Below are positions 35,765 to 46,279 of a DNA stretch of 64,000 bases, one piece after another; within the stretch, counting starts at the first letter, position 1, and the number at the start of each line of letters is the position of its first letter. The DNA is from Todiramphus chloris collaris. Its lineage: Eukaryota; Chordata; Aves; Coraciiformes; Alcedinidae. Under the pieces are notes generated by a model. The model worked only from the letters and a program-made list of their open reading frames with translations, had not been told where the DNA came from and ran no database searches. The translations under genes were made by a program, and so were the position numbers. The DNA lies in the NCBI GenBank assembly GCA_025345505.1, contig JANVCC010000174.1, positions 1,142,107 to 1,206,106 on the forward strand, given 5' to 3'.

Positions 35765-36260
35765 GCTTCACCAGAATTAAATTCATCATTCATTTTTTAT
35801 GGTTTATACATAGCAGTAATTTATGTTTTCAAATATATTGAGGTCACACTTTAGCAGAAAAAGAGTGTTTCACATTTAAATTGAAGGCATGTTCGTTCCA
35901 TTAAATGGAGATGTTTTGGATAATTTTAAAAGGCTAAAAGTAGTAGAAAGTAACATTAAAATAAAATTTGAGAGATGTAATTACACCTAATCGTACCATA
36001 AAATAATCAATACTGCATTACATTATTTCTGACTTCCCCAGTTATAGCCTTTTTTTGTTAAGCTTTTGAATATTGATGAGGTCAGTGGGGTCACAGTCAA
36101 CTCTCTGAGGTCTAATGGAGGTGGAATTAAGGTGATGTCCTCTCCTATTATATCTGCGCAGGGAGGTGAGCTCTCCACTTTCTCAAACTGGGGAGATAAC
36201 GTGGCATCAGAAGCCAATACCTCGGCAACATTTCTTGAGCTGAGATTAGGCTGTCAGTAG
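35765..36260. promoter_or_regulatory. long candidate conserved non-coding element
   Basis: About 500 bases with no repeats, AT-rich in the first 300 (TTAAATTCATCATTCATTTT, GTAATTACACCTAATCG, AAATAATCAATACTGC) and more balanced afterwards. At 36023-36260 both strands are open in some frame (64 codons each), but the translations match no family. The texture is that of a developmental enhancer, and a hidden exon is a less likely alternative. Confidence 0.4.
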
Positions 36261-37001
36261 CTGCTGACTGGGAAGCTGGCAGGGCTGTCTCCCCATCACA
36301 GACCCACTCAATTATACATGCCAGGACGCAGAGGAAATGATGTTCACGTCAACAGAGATCATTAACAGCTGGAGACCAGTGTGTGAGGAGACAAGAACCA
36401 GTTCCTTCCAGTTCAGCCAGAGCTTTCTGTGTTCTCTGCTCACTGGGGGAGAGGGGAAAAAGGGGGATTGTTTGGCTGTTTGCTTCCTTTCTCTATCCCT
36501 GTCATACCCTGCCACCTGACCTACACCTCACCGTGAAAACCACAGCCTCCTCTGCCTGGATCGCAGCGCGTTCACCCCTCAGCAGCCTTTGTGCGTGCAA
36601 CGCACCAGGAAAAGCTGGGCAGCTGCTGGGATTCAGTGCTGGTGTTTGGTCTGGAACCTCCTTTCCACCTCTCTGTCCCGGGTCTGAGTGCGTGATGCTT
36701 TGGGCTAGGGCAGCCTTGCACTTTTGAAGGTAGAGATGAAATAGTGGCTGCCCCGCGTACCGCACCCGAATTTCTCACAGCGTACTGGTTTGCGCCTTCC
36801 TGCAACTGGTTTAGAATTTAACCGAGGGAAAGGGCTGGGATCTGTGGAGGTGTTCACCAATAGTCTTAGGATTTGTGTTTTGCCTTCTGTGCCTCCATCT
36901 GTACACTGAGTATGAGGTTCTTTTATTGAAGTCAGTTTTGCACAATGGAGGCAAGAAAAAGGTTCCTTTGGTAAACCCTTCGAAAAAGGCAACAAATCAT
37001 C
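36261..37001. other. unassigned non-coding stretch
   Basis: No gene or named repeat is recognised. Several overlapping short frames on both strands at 36337-36995 carry no domain features. Confidence 0.4.
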
Positions 37002-37014
37002 TTTTTTTTTTTTT
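37002..37014. repeat. poly(T) tract, 13 bases
   Basis: Thirteen consecutive T. Confidence 0.9.
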
Positions 37015-37265
37015 CTGGGTTCTGCTCATAAATATCAAGAAGGATGGAATTTTAAACCAGAACCAACTGGGGCAGTACCACTGCATTATCCATTTCATGT
37101 TGCCACAGCATCCTCAGATTACAGCGCTCATAACAAAGGGGAAGGTAACGAGCAGGCCCCTATCATTACCATTAATAATAAAAATGATATAATGTATTTT
37201 TAAAACTTTCCTTAATGCAACACCAGCCCAGTCATCCCAACACTCAGATTATCACATCTTCCCAA

Positions 37266-37304
37266 ATATATATGTGTGTGTATAGATATATATATATATA
37301 CACA
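37266..37304. repeat. (TA)/(TG) microsatellite with palindromic arms
   Basis: An alternating purine-pyrimidine run, broken by a single G in the middle, of AT, TG and AT dinucleotides ending in ACACAG. TGTGTATA on the left and TATACACA on the right are perfect inverted arms, so the tract could form Z-DNA or a cruciform. Confidence 0.85.
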
Positions 37305-37834
37305 GAGATGAGTGTCAGCAGGGGAAAATGCAATTCAGATGCTGGCTGTCCCCCATCAGCTGTTTCTGCAGTGGGACCAGTGCCCTCCAAAGGGGCCAGT
37401 ATCTTCCCACTACACTTTCTGCACCAGACCAGCCACTCCTCAGCTGTAGTTATTCCTTCCCTTACACCCAGTGCTGTCCCTGGGCTCTGGCCATGTGTGT
37501 GCCTTGCCCTGCCCTCACCAACCCTGCTGTGCCAGCTGCTGTTTTCCTGGTGGCCATTCCCACGTACACCAAACTCTCCACTTTCCCCTTCTCTCACCCC
37601 CTTCCCTTTACTCCACACACCCCGTTGTGTTCCTGCTCTGAAATCCAGCTGTTACAACTCGTGGTAGAAGGTGGATATTTGCCCCAAAGCAAACTACCAT
37701 TGGCCCTCCCTCTGTTGCAGACACAAGATAGCCCCGCTCTTCCGATTCGACTGAATTGCTTTCAATTGCCTGACATAACAAGCTGCTGCTGCTTTTTCTT
37801 TTTTTTTTAAGTTTGAAAATGGAAGGGACACTAT
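37305..37834. other. unassigned non-coding stretch, C-rich
   Basis: Pyrimidine-biased sequence, with a CT-rich part at 37575-37615 and a T run at 37798-37809. Open frames of up to 160 codons here have Ser/Pro/Leu-rich translations typical of CT-rich DNA, so coding is not supported. Confidence 0.4.
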
Positions 37835-37935
37835 TAGGAAATTTACATTTGCGAATATGATATTTAATTAGCAATATTAATAAATTAATAGAAGTAAAGA
37901 ACCTTGTCGAGACTCCAGATTAATAAAACATGCTC
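37835..37935. promoter_or_regulatory. candidate conserved non-coding element
   Basis: Compact AT-rich stretch with ATATGATATTTAATTAGCAA, TTAATAAATTAATAG and AGATTAATAAAACATGC, giving at least four TAAT cores in 80 bases. The label is inferred from motif clustering. Confidence 0.3.
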
Positions 37936-40900
37936 TAGCTGAGTAAATGAGGTGAGCCAGGGATGTGATGCCCGCAGAGGATACAGAGGAAATCTCACTC
38001 CCTAAATACCCCTTAGACAAAGGACGAGGGGCAATAGTGGGTTGAGGCAAAGCTTTTTCTATCTTACACTATCTCTCCCACTTGCACACCAGCCCTTTTC
38101 CTCTCCTCCCCTAACACTTAGGAAATTATGTACAGCTTTTATGCCTACTTTGCCCTGCCAAGAAGCTGAACTGAGTTAGTAATGAATGAAGGAGAACCAG
38201 TGCTTGCAGGGGTAGGGTAACAGAAAGGACAGAGAGGGGCGAGTGCTCAGAAAGGTTTGGTCAGATCCGTAGAAAGTGATCAGAGACTTTTAGCATTTTC
38301 TGCTCTGATCCTGCCGAACCAAGCTCTCACTTAGCTGGGACTGTACCCAGCTTGGTCTCTCCAGGGCACTTGGAGGGTTTTGCTTCAGGAGGACCCTCAA
38401 TCCATGGCATATGGATCAGGTCTACTCAGGAGGTGCTGTCTCAGTGTGGAATCATGAAGGGAAGCAGTACAGTGGTGTCAGTGTGGGCTCACTGAGAAGA
38501 ACGACGACATTAAGCAAAGGTCTGGTGGAGCGTGAGATAAACTGCTGCCCGGTTCACGGGGGTCAGTCTCAGGTGTCCCTGTCTTAATGTGCATCTGTCA
38601 CTGCTTTGAATGTTAGGTGCTAACCTCAGCTGGAGGCCAGTCCTCTGCCACTTGCTGATCCCCCAGTCTGCAAGGCACTCCAGTCTGTGATGATGCAATT
38701 CATGCATACATTCTGAGCTGGGGTGTGTGTGTAATGTTTCTGTGCTTCATCTTTCCTAGAAAAAAACGTCCTCTCTTTCCAGGCCTCAGCAGGGCAGTGG
38801 ATGCAGAAGAATGTGGTACAGATCCTTCACATTCTGCTGCGTTAGGGCAGGCAGTGGTTTGGAGGAGACTGGGGCATCTGGACTTCAGGGAGCCAGTCAA
38901 GCAGGAGGCTGCAGTGCCAGGTGACTTCAGTGATGTCTGAGTCAGACAGGAGGGAATGTGGCTCTCTGTAGCCTATAGATTTATGTGGAGAAGCCTTTGC
39001 AGTGCAATGGCAGAGAATCGTCAGCTGTGTGTAGATCTCTTAGCTGGTGAAGTTCTCCCGTGTCTGTGTGCAACAACCAGTACGGCCTCTTACTGGGATC
39101 CCTGGATCAGGAGGGAGAGCAAAGGAGAAGCAGGCCCCTTCAGGAACCAAGCTGGCAGTCACAGCAGTAGCTCTCCTAGGGCCCCTGTGACATTCACACA
39201 CATCACTGTGAAGTCACGCTCTCCTGCAGAGCATGGGAGAGGTGATTATTTATTAATGTACTGAGCGCTGTCCCCATGCATCACGCTGCCTTGCTCTGCT
39301 GCAGCCTCTGCAGTGAAGTGCTGGGACACCACAGACCTGTGGCTCTCCCGGGTGCTCTCCAAGGGAGGATGCCTCAGCACCTCGGAGGAACCCCTGAGAA
39401 GGGCAGTGATGCTGGAGGAGGAGAAGGCAAACACGTGGATTACCTGGCGTAATATTGAGCTTTTTGTGATGCTTTTTGTGCGCTCAGCTCTCGTGGATCA
39501 GCACTAGACTCAAAACCAGCCAGCCTGGTGCCCCGTGTGCCTGCCCTTTCAGCTCTGACATTAGTGCTTAGTGGGCAAATCTCTGTCTCCGTGTTCTCCT
39601 CTGTTGGGGATGGTAGCATACGTGGGACACTTGTGGTTCATCCTGCGCTGTCGTTCCTCCCTTGGGGCAAAGTGTGTGGGAAACTCTCCCAGCGTAGGCC
39701 CTCGCGCCAGGAGAAGGGGAAGAACTTTTCTTTGGTGTGAAGGACAACAAGGAGAGCAGGCAGGGTGCGACCAGTTCCTTTCTAAAATTGAACAAAGGAG
39801 GATAAAGAGAGGCATGTGACTGCTTTGCCTGCACAGTGGCTCGACTGCTCTACTCCCTTCTTGAAGGATGGCTTGTCCCCACTGTGTGGTTTGTGTTGCG
39901 CTCCTGATGCCAACACCTCTGCTAATTGTGGGAAAGTTTGATATTGGAATGGCATGTACACAGCCCTCCTGGGAGAGGTGGAGTTCCAGGAACAATTAGG
40001 AAATGGCAGAGATACTTGGGGACTCTGGCTCGCAGTGCCACTCTTGGTATAGAGACAAGTATATGGTAGGTGTGGCAGAAGAAGAAAAAGGAGAAACATT
40101 GGCTTGGGTGGGGTGCAGGGAGTAGAGACGGGTGAGGAAGGCATGAGCTCATAGATGTAGGCAGGAATGGAGCTCAGCAGCATGTGGATGTAAAATATGC
40201 ATTGGGGTCATCTTGGGATAAAGGAGAAGTCCTAGTGTAGGCAGCCATTAATCTTGGAGATGTGGGCCATGATGAGGCATTCTGAAGCTTAGCCCCAAGG
40301 TGGGGCTGCCTTTGATGGCAGCGAGCGCATCCAGAGGCTTTGGGGCTGTGCCTTCAGTGAGCGAAGGCAGCTGCCTGGGAACCACCTCCTGACTCACCCT
40401 GGGTGGTGGGCACTTGCTGGGCCTTCCAGGGTCTTTGGGTGGTAAGGCTGCCTTGCTAAGGGTCTGCAAGGCCAACTGCGTTGTCTGCAGGGGGAAGGAT
40501 GCTGCTGCATTAAGCTTCCAGATGAACCTTTTTGTTTGTTACTGTAGACCATTTTTTGCCTTCAGGTTTCAGCCCTTGTGTCTCAAGCTATGGAGGCCTT
40601 TGTAAAACGTTCTCTATCTGCAGCTGTCAGTCTTGCCTTCCTTCCCTCTTTCTCATCCGTGGCTTATGAAGCACTAAGGAAGCGCAATAGCGAATTCGAA
40701 ATACCTGGACCGGGGTCTTTGTGTTCAGAGCCCATTTCCACGCCTGGCAAGAATCCTGAGAAAGAAACCCCGAGCCCTGCGTGCTGCCCCAGGCGTTGCT
40801 GCTTATCGCCCTCTGTGTGGGCCTGACGCAGCCCAGAAGCTGGCAGGCACCCTCTCCGCTCCCACAGACACGCTGCTCTGCCACCGCATCTCCTTCCTGA

Positions 40901-41879
40901 CCTGCTCTTCCTGTCCCGGCTCTTTCTTTAGCTCGGGTTGCCAGACAGGGTGCTGGTTTCTGAAGAGTACAGGCTACTCCAAAGCCACCTTCCCCTGTGA
41001 CCCAGACCCGAGGTTACTTATGCGAAAGACTGGGATCGTAACCTTTCCATCGCCATCCTGTTTAATCCCCTGCTTCTAGTGACAGACACTAGGAAGCCTA
41101 CAGGGGTGTCTGGGCTCGTTCATTAGCTGGAGCTGTCCTGCCCCTGGTACTTGGAACTGACGCCCATGTTAATGACAGGGGAGGAAATTGCAGGCAGAGA
41201 AGAGACGGCGAGGAGGGCAGTTCCTTGTGCAACACTTGGAGGATGGGGGGAACCATCTCCACATCCCTGAGCGTGACTCTGGAGGCCATGGTACTCAAAG
41301 GGTCATGTTGGAGGTTGTCCTGGGGGTGGGCACCTGGACCAAGTCCACCCATGAGTACACTGTGGGCTCACCTGAAGCCCAGCAGCTGGTGGGGGCTTAG
41401 GGATTGATGGACTGAAGATCTCTGTCCTTCTGAGGAGGGTGCAGGTCCTATGTGGTTTCCCAGCAGTCTTACGTGTTGCAGTGGGGTGTATGGAGAGCAG
41501 CCTGGAAAGCGCTAATTCCTCTCCTTTTCTGCCTGGAGGAAGCGCTGCAGTTGCCTGCCCTGAGCCCAGGGATTTGCAAGGTGGCAGGAGCAGGCCAGCT
41601 GCAGGGAATTAATTTCTCCCTTTCTGGACACCATCCAAACTCTGAATCTGGCAATAAAAGTCAGGCTGGGGATGCCGCATCTTTGGGGAAAGCACTGGGG
41701 GTCCTTGGACCCGTAGGTTTATCTGCAGGAGAAGCTGTGTCGTGCATATTTGGTTCTTAAACGGGTGGTAAGTTTGGTACCGAAGGGTTTTGGCCAAGGT
41801 AACTTTTCACATCCGTGCACGGGGCTGACCTTTTCGGGCTGAGGCAGTCTCCACGGGACTCCTGCAGCATCCCGTCCTC
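37936..41879. other. unassigned non-coding stretch
   Basis: Nearly 4 kb with no recognisable gene, RNA or mobile element. Composition is mixed and becomes GC-richer towards the second CpG island. Frames of up to 144 codons at 39560-40183 lie on both strands and overlap each other without family features. Confidence 0.4.
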
Positions 41880-42115
41880 TGTACAAAGACTTCGGGTTCC
41901 GGCGGGCTTCGTGAAATCAGCATTTAATATCTGCTCCCGCTTAGCCCAGGCTGGGCAACCGCTCCGAGAGCTCCCCGGGAGCGGGCTCAGAGCCGACCGG
42001 GCCCCCGCTCACTACCCGGACCCTGGGCTGAGGCATCGCCTGCGGGACCGCTCCTGTGCCCCGGCCCCGGGCACTGCGCGGCCCCGCGCCGAGAGCCGCA
42101 GCCCGGGGCTGCCGG

Positions 42116-42129
42116 GCAGCAGGGGGCGC
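42116..42129 (+). promoter_or_regulatory. CTCF-like motif in CpG island
   Basis: GCAGCAGGGGGCGC matches 13 of 14 positions of CCASYAGRKGGCRS, in the same orientation as the match in the first CpG island about 17 kb upstream. Confidence 0.5.
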
Positions 42130-42145
42130 CCGGGGCACGCCGGAG

Positions 42146-42175
42146 AGCTCGGCTCGGCTCGGCACGGCTCGGCTC
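42146..42175. repeat. GGCTC pentamer repeat
   Basis: About six tandem units of GGCTC with one interruption (GGCAC), inside the CpG island. It is probably length-variable. Confidence 0.85.
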
Positions 42176-42344
42176 AGCGCGGCCCGGCCGGTGCCCGTAG
42201 CCCGGCCCCGCAGCGCGATAGTTTGGCAGCGAGGGGAAGGCGGGGGGGTTGAGCCGCGCAAGGGCTGCGCGGTCGGGCGCGCACAAAGGGCAGGTTCGTG
42301 GCCCGGGGGCTGCCCCTTCCCCCCCGCGGCTCGCCCCGCTGCGC

Positions 42345-42410
42345 GATGCTGCGGGGACGGGGGCTGCTGCGGGAACGGGAGCTGCTGCGGGAACGGGAGC
42401 TGCTGCTCCT
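42345..42410. repeat. tandem repeat, 18-bp unit, about 3.5 copies
   Basis: Units at 42345-42362 (diverged), 42363-42380 and 42381-42398 (identical GCTGCTGCGGGAACGGGA), plus a partial copy. Because 18 is divisible by three, the repeat stays in frame. A 32-codon frame starting at ATG 42346 and ending at TAA 42442-42444 reads as a repeated LLRERE hexapeptide. Whether that frame is used is unknown. Confidence 0.9.
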
Positions 42411-42437
42411 GCCCCCGAGGTTTCTACAAAGCCCGGT

Positions 42438-42446
42438 TATATAAAG
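42438..42446 (+). promoter_or_regulatory. TATA-like box at CpG island edge
   Basis: TATATAAAG is a near-ideal TATA box on the plus strand, located where the GC-rich island gives way to AT-rich DNA. If used, transcription would begin about 25-30 bases downstream and run into the antisense SINE. An accidental match in the AT-rich flank is possible. Confidence 0.3.
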
Positions 42447-42459
42447 TTTAATTATAATA

Positions 42460-42690
42460 CTTGGCTCTCGTGTAACGCTTTCTATCTGCAGATCTCAAAG
42501 TGCTTTCTAAGCATTAAACAAGCCTCACAATGCCCTCTCCCGTCTTCATGTGGGAGGGTTTGCTACACCCTTTCTTTATTTATTTTAAATGCTGTCAGGA
42601 GAAACTGAGGTGCGGAGATGGGAAAAGGCTTGCCCGAGATCACCCAGCAGGTCAGTGGCAGAGCTGGATGCAGAACTGAGAAGTCTCCTT
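42460..42690 (-). mobile_element. MIR-like amniote SINE, antisense, well preserved
   Basis: CAGATCTCAAAGTGCTTTCT near 42489 is the antisense of the 'aagcgctttgagatct' 3' segment. AGCCTCACAATGCCC follows, then GGAGAAACTGAGGTGCGG near 42599 and CTTGCCCGAGATCACCCAGC with AGGTCAGTGGCAGAGCTGGA near 42630-42667, all in the antisense order of the family. It directly adjoins the CpG island, so any transcript leaving the island rightwards would carry SINE sequence. Confidence 0.85.
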
Positions 42691-43084
42691 GATTTGTTCC
42701 TGCCTTTAATTCCCCAGGAATGCTGCCTTCCTCCAGGAACAGCTGTGCCTGGAATCAACTGAGTTTGGGGATCTGACCGGCCTCTGTGCTGGTCTGCAGT
42801 GAAATGCCTCAGTGACCTACACACAGTTCACAGCAGGGTTGTTCTCCTTTTGGGAGCTGTTCCCCCATCCGTGCTCAGAAAGTTCGGGCCCAAGCCCGAC
42901 AACTGCCTGTGGTGGGTTTTCTTCACTTCATCTTACAAACTGCTGATGAGGAACGAGTGGGACCTCAGCTCAAGGTCTCACTAACAGAGGCTGGGCAGCC
43001 AATTCGGCTGTTGTATATTTGCACCGCAGAAGGGACCATCCCATGGCATCTCCTCCTTCCCCATCCCCCTTCATGAAAGGTCAA
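42691..43084. other. unassigned non-coding stretch
   Basis: No gene or named repeat is recognised between the antisense SINE and the candidate elements that follow. Confidence 0.4.
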
Positions 43085-44100
43085 GGAAATGAATGGGACA
43101 GAGAGATGTGCAAGCCTGTAAATATTTAGCAAGCCACCCGCTTTTACATTGCAGATTTCGCTCTGTGGGCACGGCTGTTAATATCAGTGAGACATTAGCT
43201 CCAAAAAGCACCCGTCACACTGTTAACACTGAAAGTACTCCGTCAAAGCGGCTTGCCGTGAATTACGGGACTCGAGCTTTCTTTATTAGCCTGGAGTTTG
43301 TGCAGCAGAAACATCAACCTCAGACTCGCAGCGGAGGGAGAAAAAAACCTAGTAGCAAATTAAAAGGAAAGAGTGTTACCTGCAGAAATGATAATGCCCT
43401 GCCAAGAGCTAGGGCAGGGCGAAACCTTTATCTTACGTGGGGAGATCTTGCCTTGACAGACTACTAAAAGCAGCCCTGATATGTTCCATCTTTATCAGAA
43501 AACATGTTACGTGAAGAGTGACTGGGGGAGGCAGAGCAGGAGCATTTCCTTAGGCTCTTTGACAGTGTTTGCAGGGATATTTTTTGTTATTTTCTTAATT
43601 TTTTTTTGTCTTGGAGTAGGGATGGTGAATTTTTGGTGCTGGGGGAACCTCTCGTCCCCAGACCCTCAACTGCAGCCAATCTGCGGTTATGTGTTGGGCT
43701 CAGGGTCACAATTTGACTCAGATTTCGTTTCATTTGCACAAAGACTCATTGACGCCCGGGCCTAATGAACATCAATATTCTTAATGACAAGGAAAAGATC
43801 TGTTTTATGGGACTCCAGACAGGCAGCGTCTCCGTGCTCCTTCCACAGAATCACAGGAAAATAGCCCTAATCTCACACACATTTGGGTTACCACCGTTGC
43901 AAAGTTCAAACCCCAACCTCGGAGGAAGCTGCCCAGATAAGAGCATCTTTCCTTGGGAACCTCAATTAAAGTTTTGCAGAATTAAGCACTGTGCTGTCTT
44001 CTCAGCCTGGCTTCTGTGTTTCCAATAAGCAAACCAATTACACACATTTTTTCTTTAGAGTTGTGATGATACTGTTGGTTTTCCTGCCAAAAGATTCATA
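43085..44100. promoter_or_regulatory. broad candidate conserved non-coding region
   Basis: About 1 kb of repeat-poor, locally AT-rich sequence with enhancer-like texture. It includes GTAAATATTTAGC near 43116, GGCTGTTAATATCAGTGAGA near 43173, a perfect GC-rich hairpin at 43396-43420 and several TCTTAATG/AATTAAG cores. A plus-strand frame of 124 codons (43093-43467) covers the first third; its translation shows no domain I recognise. Conservation is inferred. Confidence 0.35.
43396..43420. other. perfect GC-rich inverted repeat (hairpin)
   Basis: GCCCTGCC (43396-43403) pairs perfectly with GGCAGGGC (43413-43420) across a nine-base loop. In RNA this gives a stable 8-bp stem. In DNA it would be a palindromic protein site. 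It is too short for a microRNA precursor on its own. Confidence 0.7.
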
Positions 44101-44379
44101 AAAACATGATGGGAATTTTTTTCTGATCTTTTTTTTTTTTCCCCCAAACTAAAAATTCATTGAGAAGTATTCTGAAAATAAAACCCAACCAAACAAACAA
44201 ATTGCTGCAACTGGAACAGGAGGTTGAATGGGTTGCATTTGTCAGCCTCACTTGCACTTCTGTTTTGTTTTGGGGGGTTAGGTTATCGGGTTTTTTTTCC
44301 ACATAATTTTGCATTTCTACCCTCAGCCTTTTGCATCTTTGGCTACCAGATGTGTCCCACATTGAAGAATTATTTCTCC

Positions 44380-44538
44380 TCCCTAGAGTGAAATAAATGC
44401 AATCAATATGAGTATTGCTCTCAGGGCCTTGAAATATTACATTAATGTTCCATGTGGTGACATTTTAGCTGGAATTTTCAAATACATTATGATGGTTCAA
44501 ATTAATATTTATCAGATCAGCTTTTATATTTTGCAAAA
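44380..44538. promoter_or_regulatory. candidate conserved non-coding element
   Basis: AT-rich stretch with GTGAAATAAATGCAATCAAT, ATTACATTAATGTTCC and AAATTAATATTTATC, immediately upstream of a GA microsatellite. Homeodomain and FOX-like cores are clustered. The call rests on texture. Confidence 0.3.
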
Positions 44539-44562
44539 GAGAGAGAGGGAGAGAGAGAGAGT
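44539..44562. repeat. (GA)n microsatellite
   Basis: About twelve GA dinucleotides with one GG interruption. It is a purine-only tract on the plus strand. Confidence 0.9.
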
Positions 44563-44708
44563 AAGCATTATTAAAATACAAAATGCAGATGAATTCCAAA
44601 ATCGATGGTCCATTTTACCAGCACTTTCAAGGGGCTGTGTTTTGCTTTCTGGTTTTGTTTTTAAATTTATTAGTTTTACAGGCAAATCTATTTATCTTCC
44701 TTCATTTA

Positions 44709-45126
44709 TTTTTTTTTTTTTCACCCATTCAGGCTTTTTCAGTTGTTTCTTTCTTTCACTCCTCTTTATTATCCCAAAATGTAAATTATGACGTTAGCTA
44801 GGTTTTTCTTTTTTTTTTTTTTCTTTTCAGTGATTAAATCTGCTACATGACATCTTTGTCCTTTCTATAAATTAAATCATCTTTGCTTTCCACCTTTAGC
44901 CACTGCCAGCAGCAATACTCTGATTGCCAGCAATAAAAGTCCTCACTTTACGGTCTTTATTTCCTACACAAAGCAAACCCCCCCCCCCCCCCCCCCCTTT
45001 CCCCTTTGCTTTTGGTGGCTATTTTTTTTTTTTGCTAGGGGGTGGTGGGACAAACTCCTGTTTTCAATGTTTCTCCATAAACAAGGAATTTGCAGAGAGA
45101 GATTGCAGAGAAAAAAAAAAAAAAAA
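44709..45126. repeat. cluster of five homopolymer runs, including a 20-base C run
   Basis: Within about 420 bases lie T13 (44709-44721), T14 (44809-44822), C20 (44978-44997), T12 (45022-45033) and A16 (45111-45126). The C20 run gives a 20-base G run on the minus strand, able to form a quadruplex and hard to sequence. No gene is seen between the runs. Confidence 0.9.
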
Positions 45127-46279
45127 CCAAAACAATCTAAACCACATTCCAGTTTATTTCAGTCATTCCTAAACAGATTGTTCTATGAGGTGGAAAATCC
45201 AGGCAGATTAATGGTGTCATTTGGTTTGCTTTTTTTTATATTTTTCTCTTCCACCCCTGCCACTTTGGTTGGGTGAAAATGTTTGAAAAGTACCTTTTTT
45301 TTTAGACTAAAGGCAGCTTTAAAGGTTTGTGGATCATCAGATGAATTTATTCTTTTGCAACAATGCTGCTTGCAGAACAACCTTCCTTCCCTTCCACAGG
45401 GAAAACCGTGGGACCTGCCTGGGATCTGACAGTATTTCCTTAAAAGCTTTTGCAATTCCTAGAGGAGAATTTGTGGAAGGGTTAATATTCCGGTTTAGAA
45501 CCGAACAGTACTTGCAAACTTTTCCCACTTCCCAGCTTTTCTTTCCTGCCTCTGAAATAGGTGTACTGTAAGAACACCTCATGGGTCTGGGACCTACGGA
45601 TAGCCACAGGAGAAACCACGGACGCGTGTGTGTGCACTTGTGTGTGAGCCTAGCTCTATATGAACAGCTTTATATATGCTCACATAGGCACACTCGCGTG
45701 CTTTCTCTTTCTGTCTCGGGGTGTATAGATGTACATACTCCAGGCTGCCCTTCCTATTTTCCTTCAGTGCTGATCTGGGCAAAAGAACGACAGGAAACTT
45801 AAAAAAGAAAAGGAGGAGGAATCGATTGTTCGACCCGCACTTGAACTCTCCTGAAAGAGATAAAGCAGAATTTTCAATAGGTCCCCTGCCCTTTTCACCA
45901 GGAGGGAAAGAGGAGAAGAAAAACAAGAGATATTTATATGACAGCAGCTGCTGAAAATAGCATTTCAGAGCAATAAAAAAAAGAAGGCAAAAGAGATTCA
46001 ATGGTAAAAAAACCCCACCAAAACCCACAACAACAGAGAAACTCTTTTTCTTGTGCTCCCCAACAGGCGCGTGAGCGGCTCGTCCTGGAAATGCATGCAT
46101 GCCTCCTATAGATCTGTTTGAAATTATAGTTGTCATTGAGAGTGAATTTATGCTTCTATTGATCTGCAAAAGGAAAATATTAAATGGTTTGGTTTTGATC
46201 TTTAGCTGACCTCGGGGTCAAGGGTAGCCTAAGATTAGTATTCATAGAATTCATCACCAAATTGTAGTCTGCATCTACT
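45127..46279. other. unassigned non-coding stretch
   Basis: AT-rich sequence with a degenerate CA/TG tract at 45622-45745. The 191-codon minus-strand frame at 45594-46169 has an aromatic- and leucine-rich translation with no recognisable domain. Because the plus strand is purine-rich, the low stop count on the other strand is expected, and coding is not supported. Confidence 0.4.

Larger units (their letters stand above)
41880..42430. promoter_or_regulatory. CpG island
   Basis: Very GC-rich and CpG-dense from about 41990 to 42410 (CGCGGCCCCGCGCCGAGAGC and following). It contains a GGCTC pentamer repeat, an 18-bp tandem repeat, a strong CTCF-like match and, at its downstream edge, a TATA-like box. 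This is a good candidate promoter, probably reading to the right if the TATA-like box counts. Open frames on both strands up to 145 codons are Ala/Pro/Arg/Gly-rich and overlapping, so none is claimed. An antisense SINE begins 30 bases beyond the island. Confidence 0.75.

Noticed and set aside
37215-37810. Overlapping 150- and 160-codon plus-strand frames
   Set aside because: They begin in or near a TA/TG microsatellite and run through CT-rich DNA, giving Ser/Pro/Leu-rich translations with no family match.
42056-42608. Two plus-strand frames (131 and 119 codons) with Cys-Gly or Ala-Gly-Thr repeats
   Set aside because: The repeats are only the 18-bp tandem repeat read in two frames, and one frame runs on into a SINE.
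45594-46169. 191-codon minus-strand frame, hydrophobic in part
   Set aside because: The hydrophobic look comes from T-rich codons opposite a purine-rich strand. There is no membrane-protein pattern that I can match.
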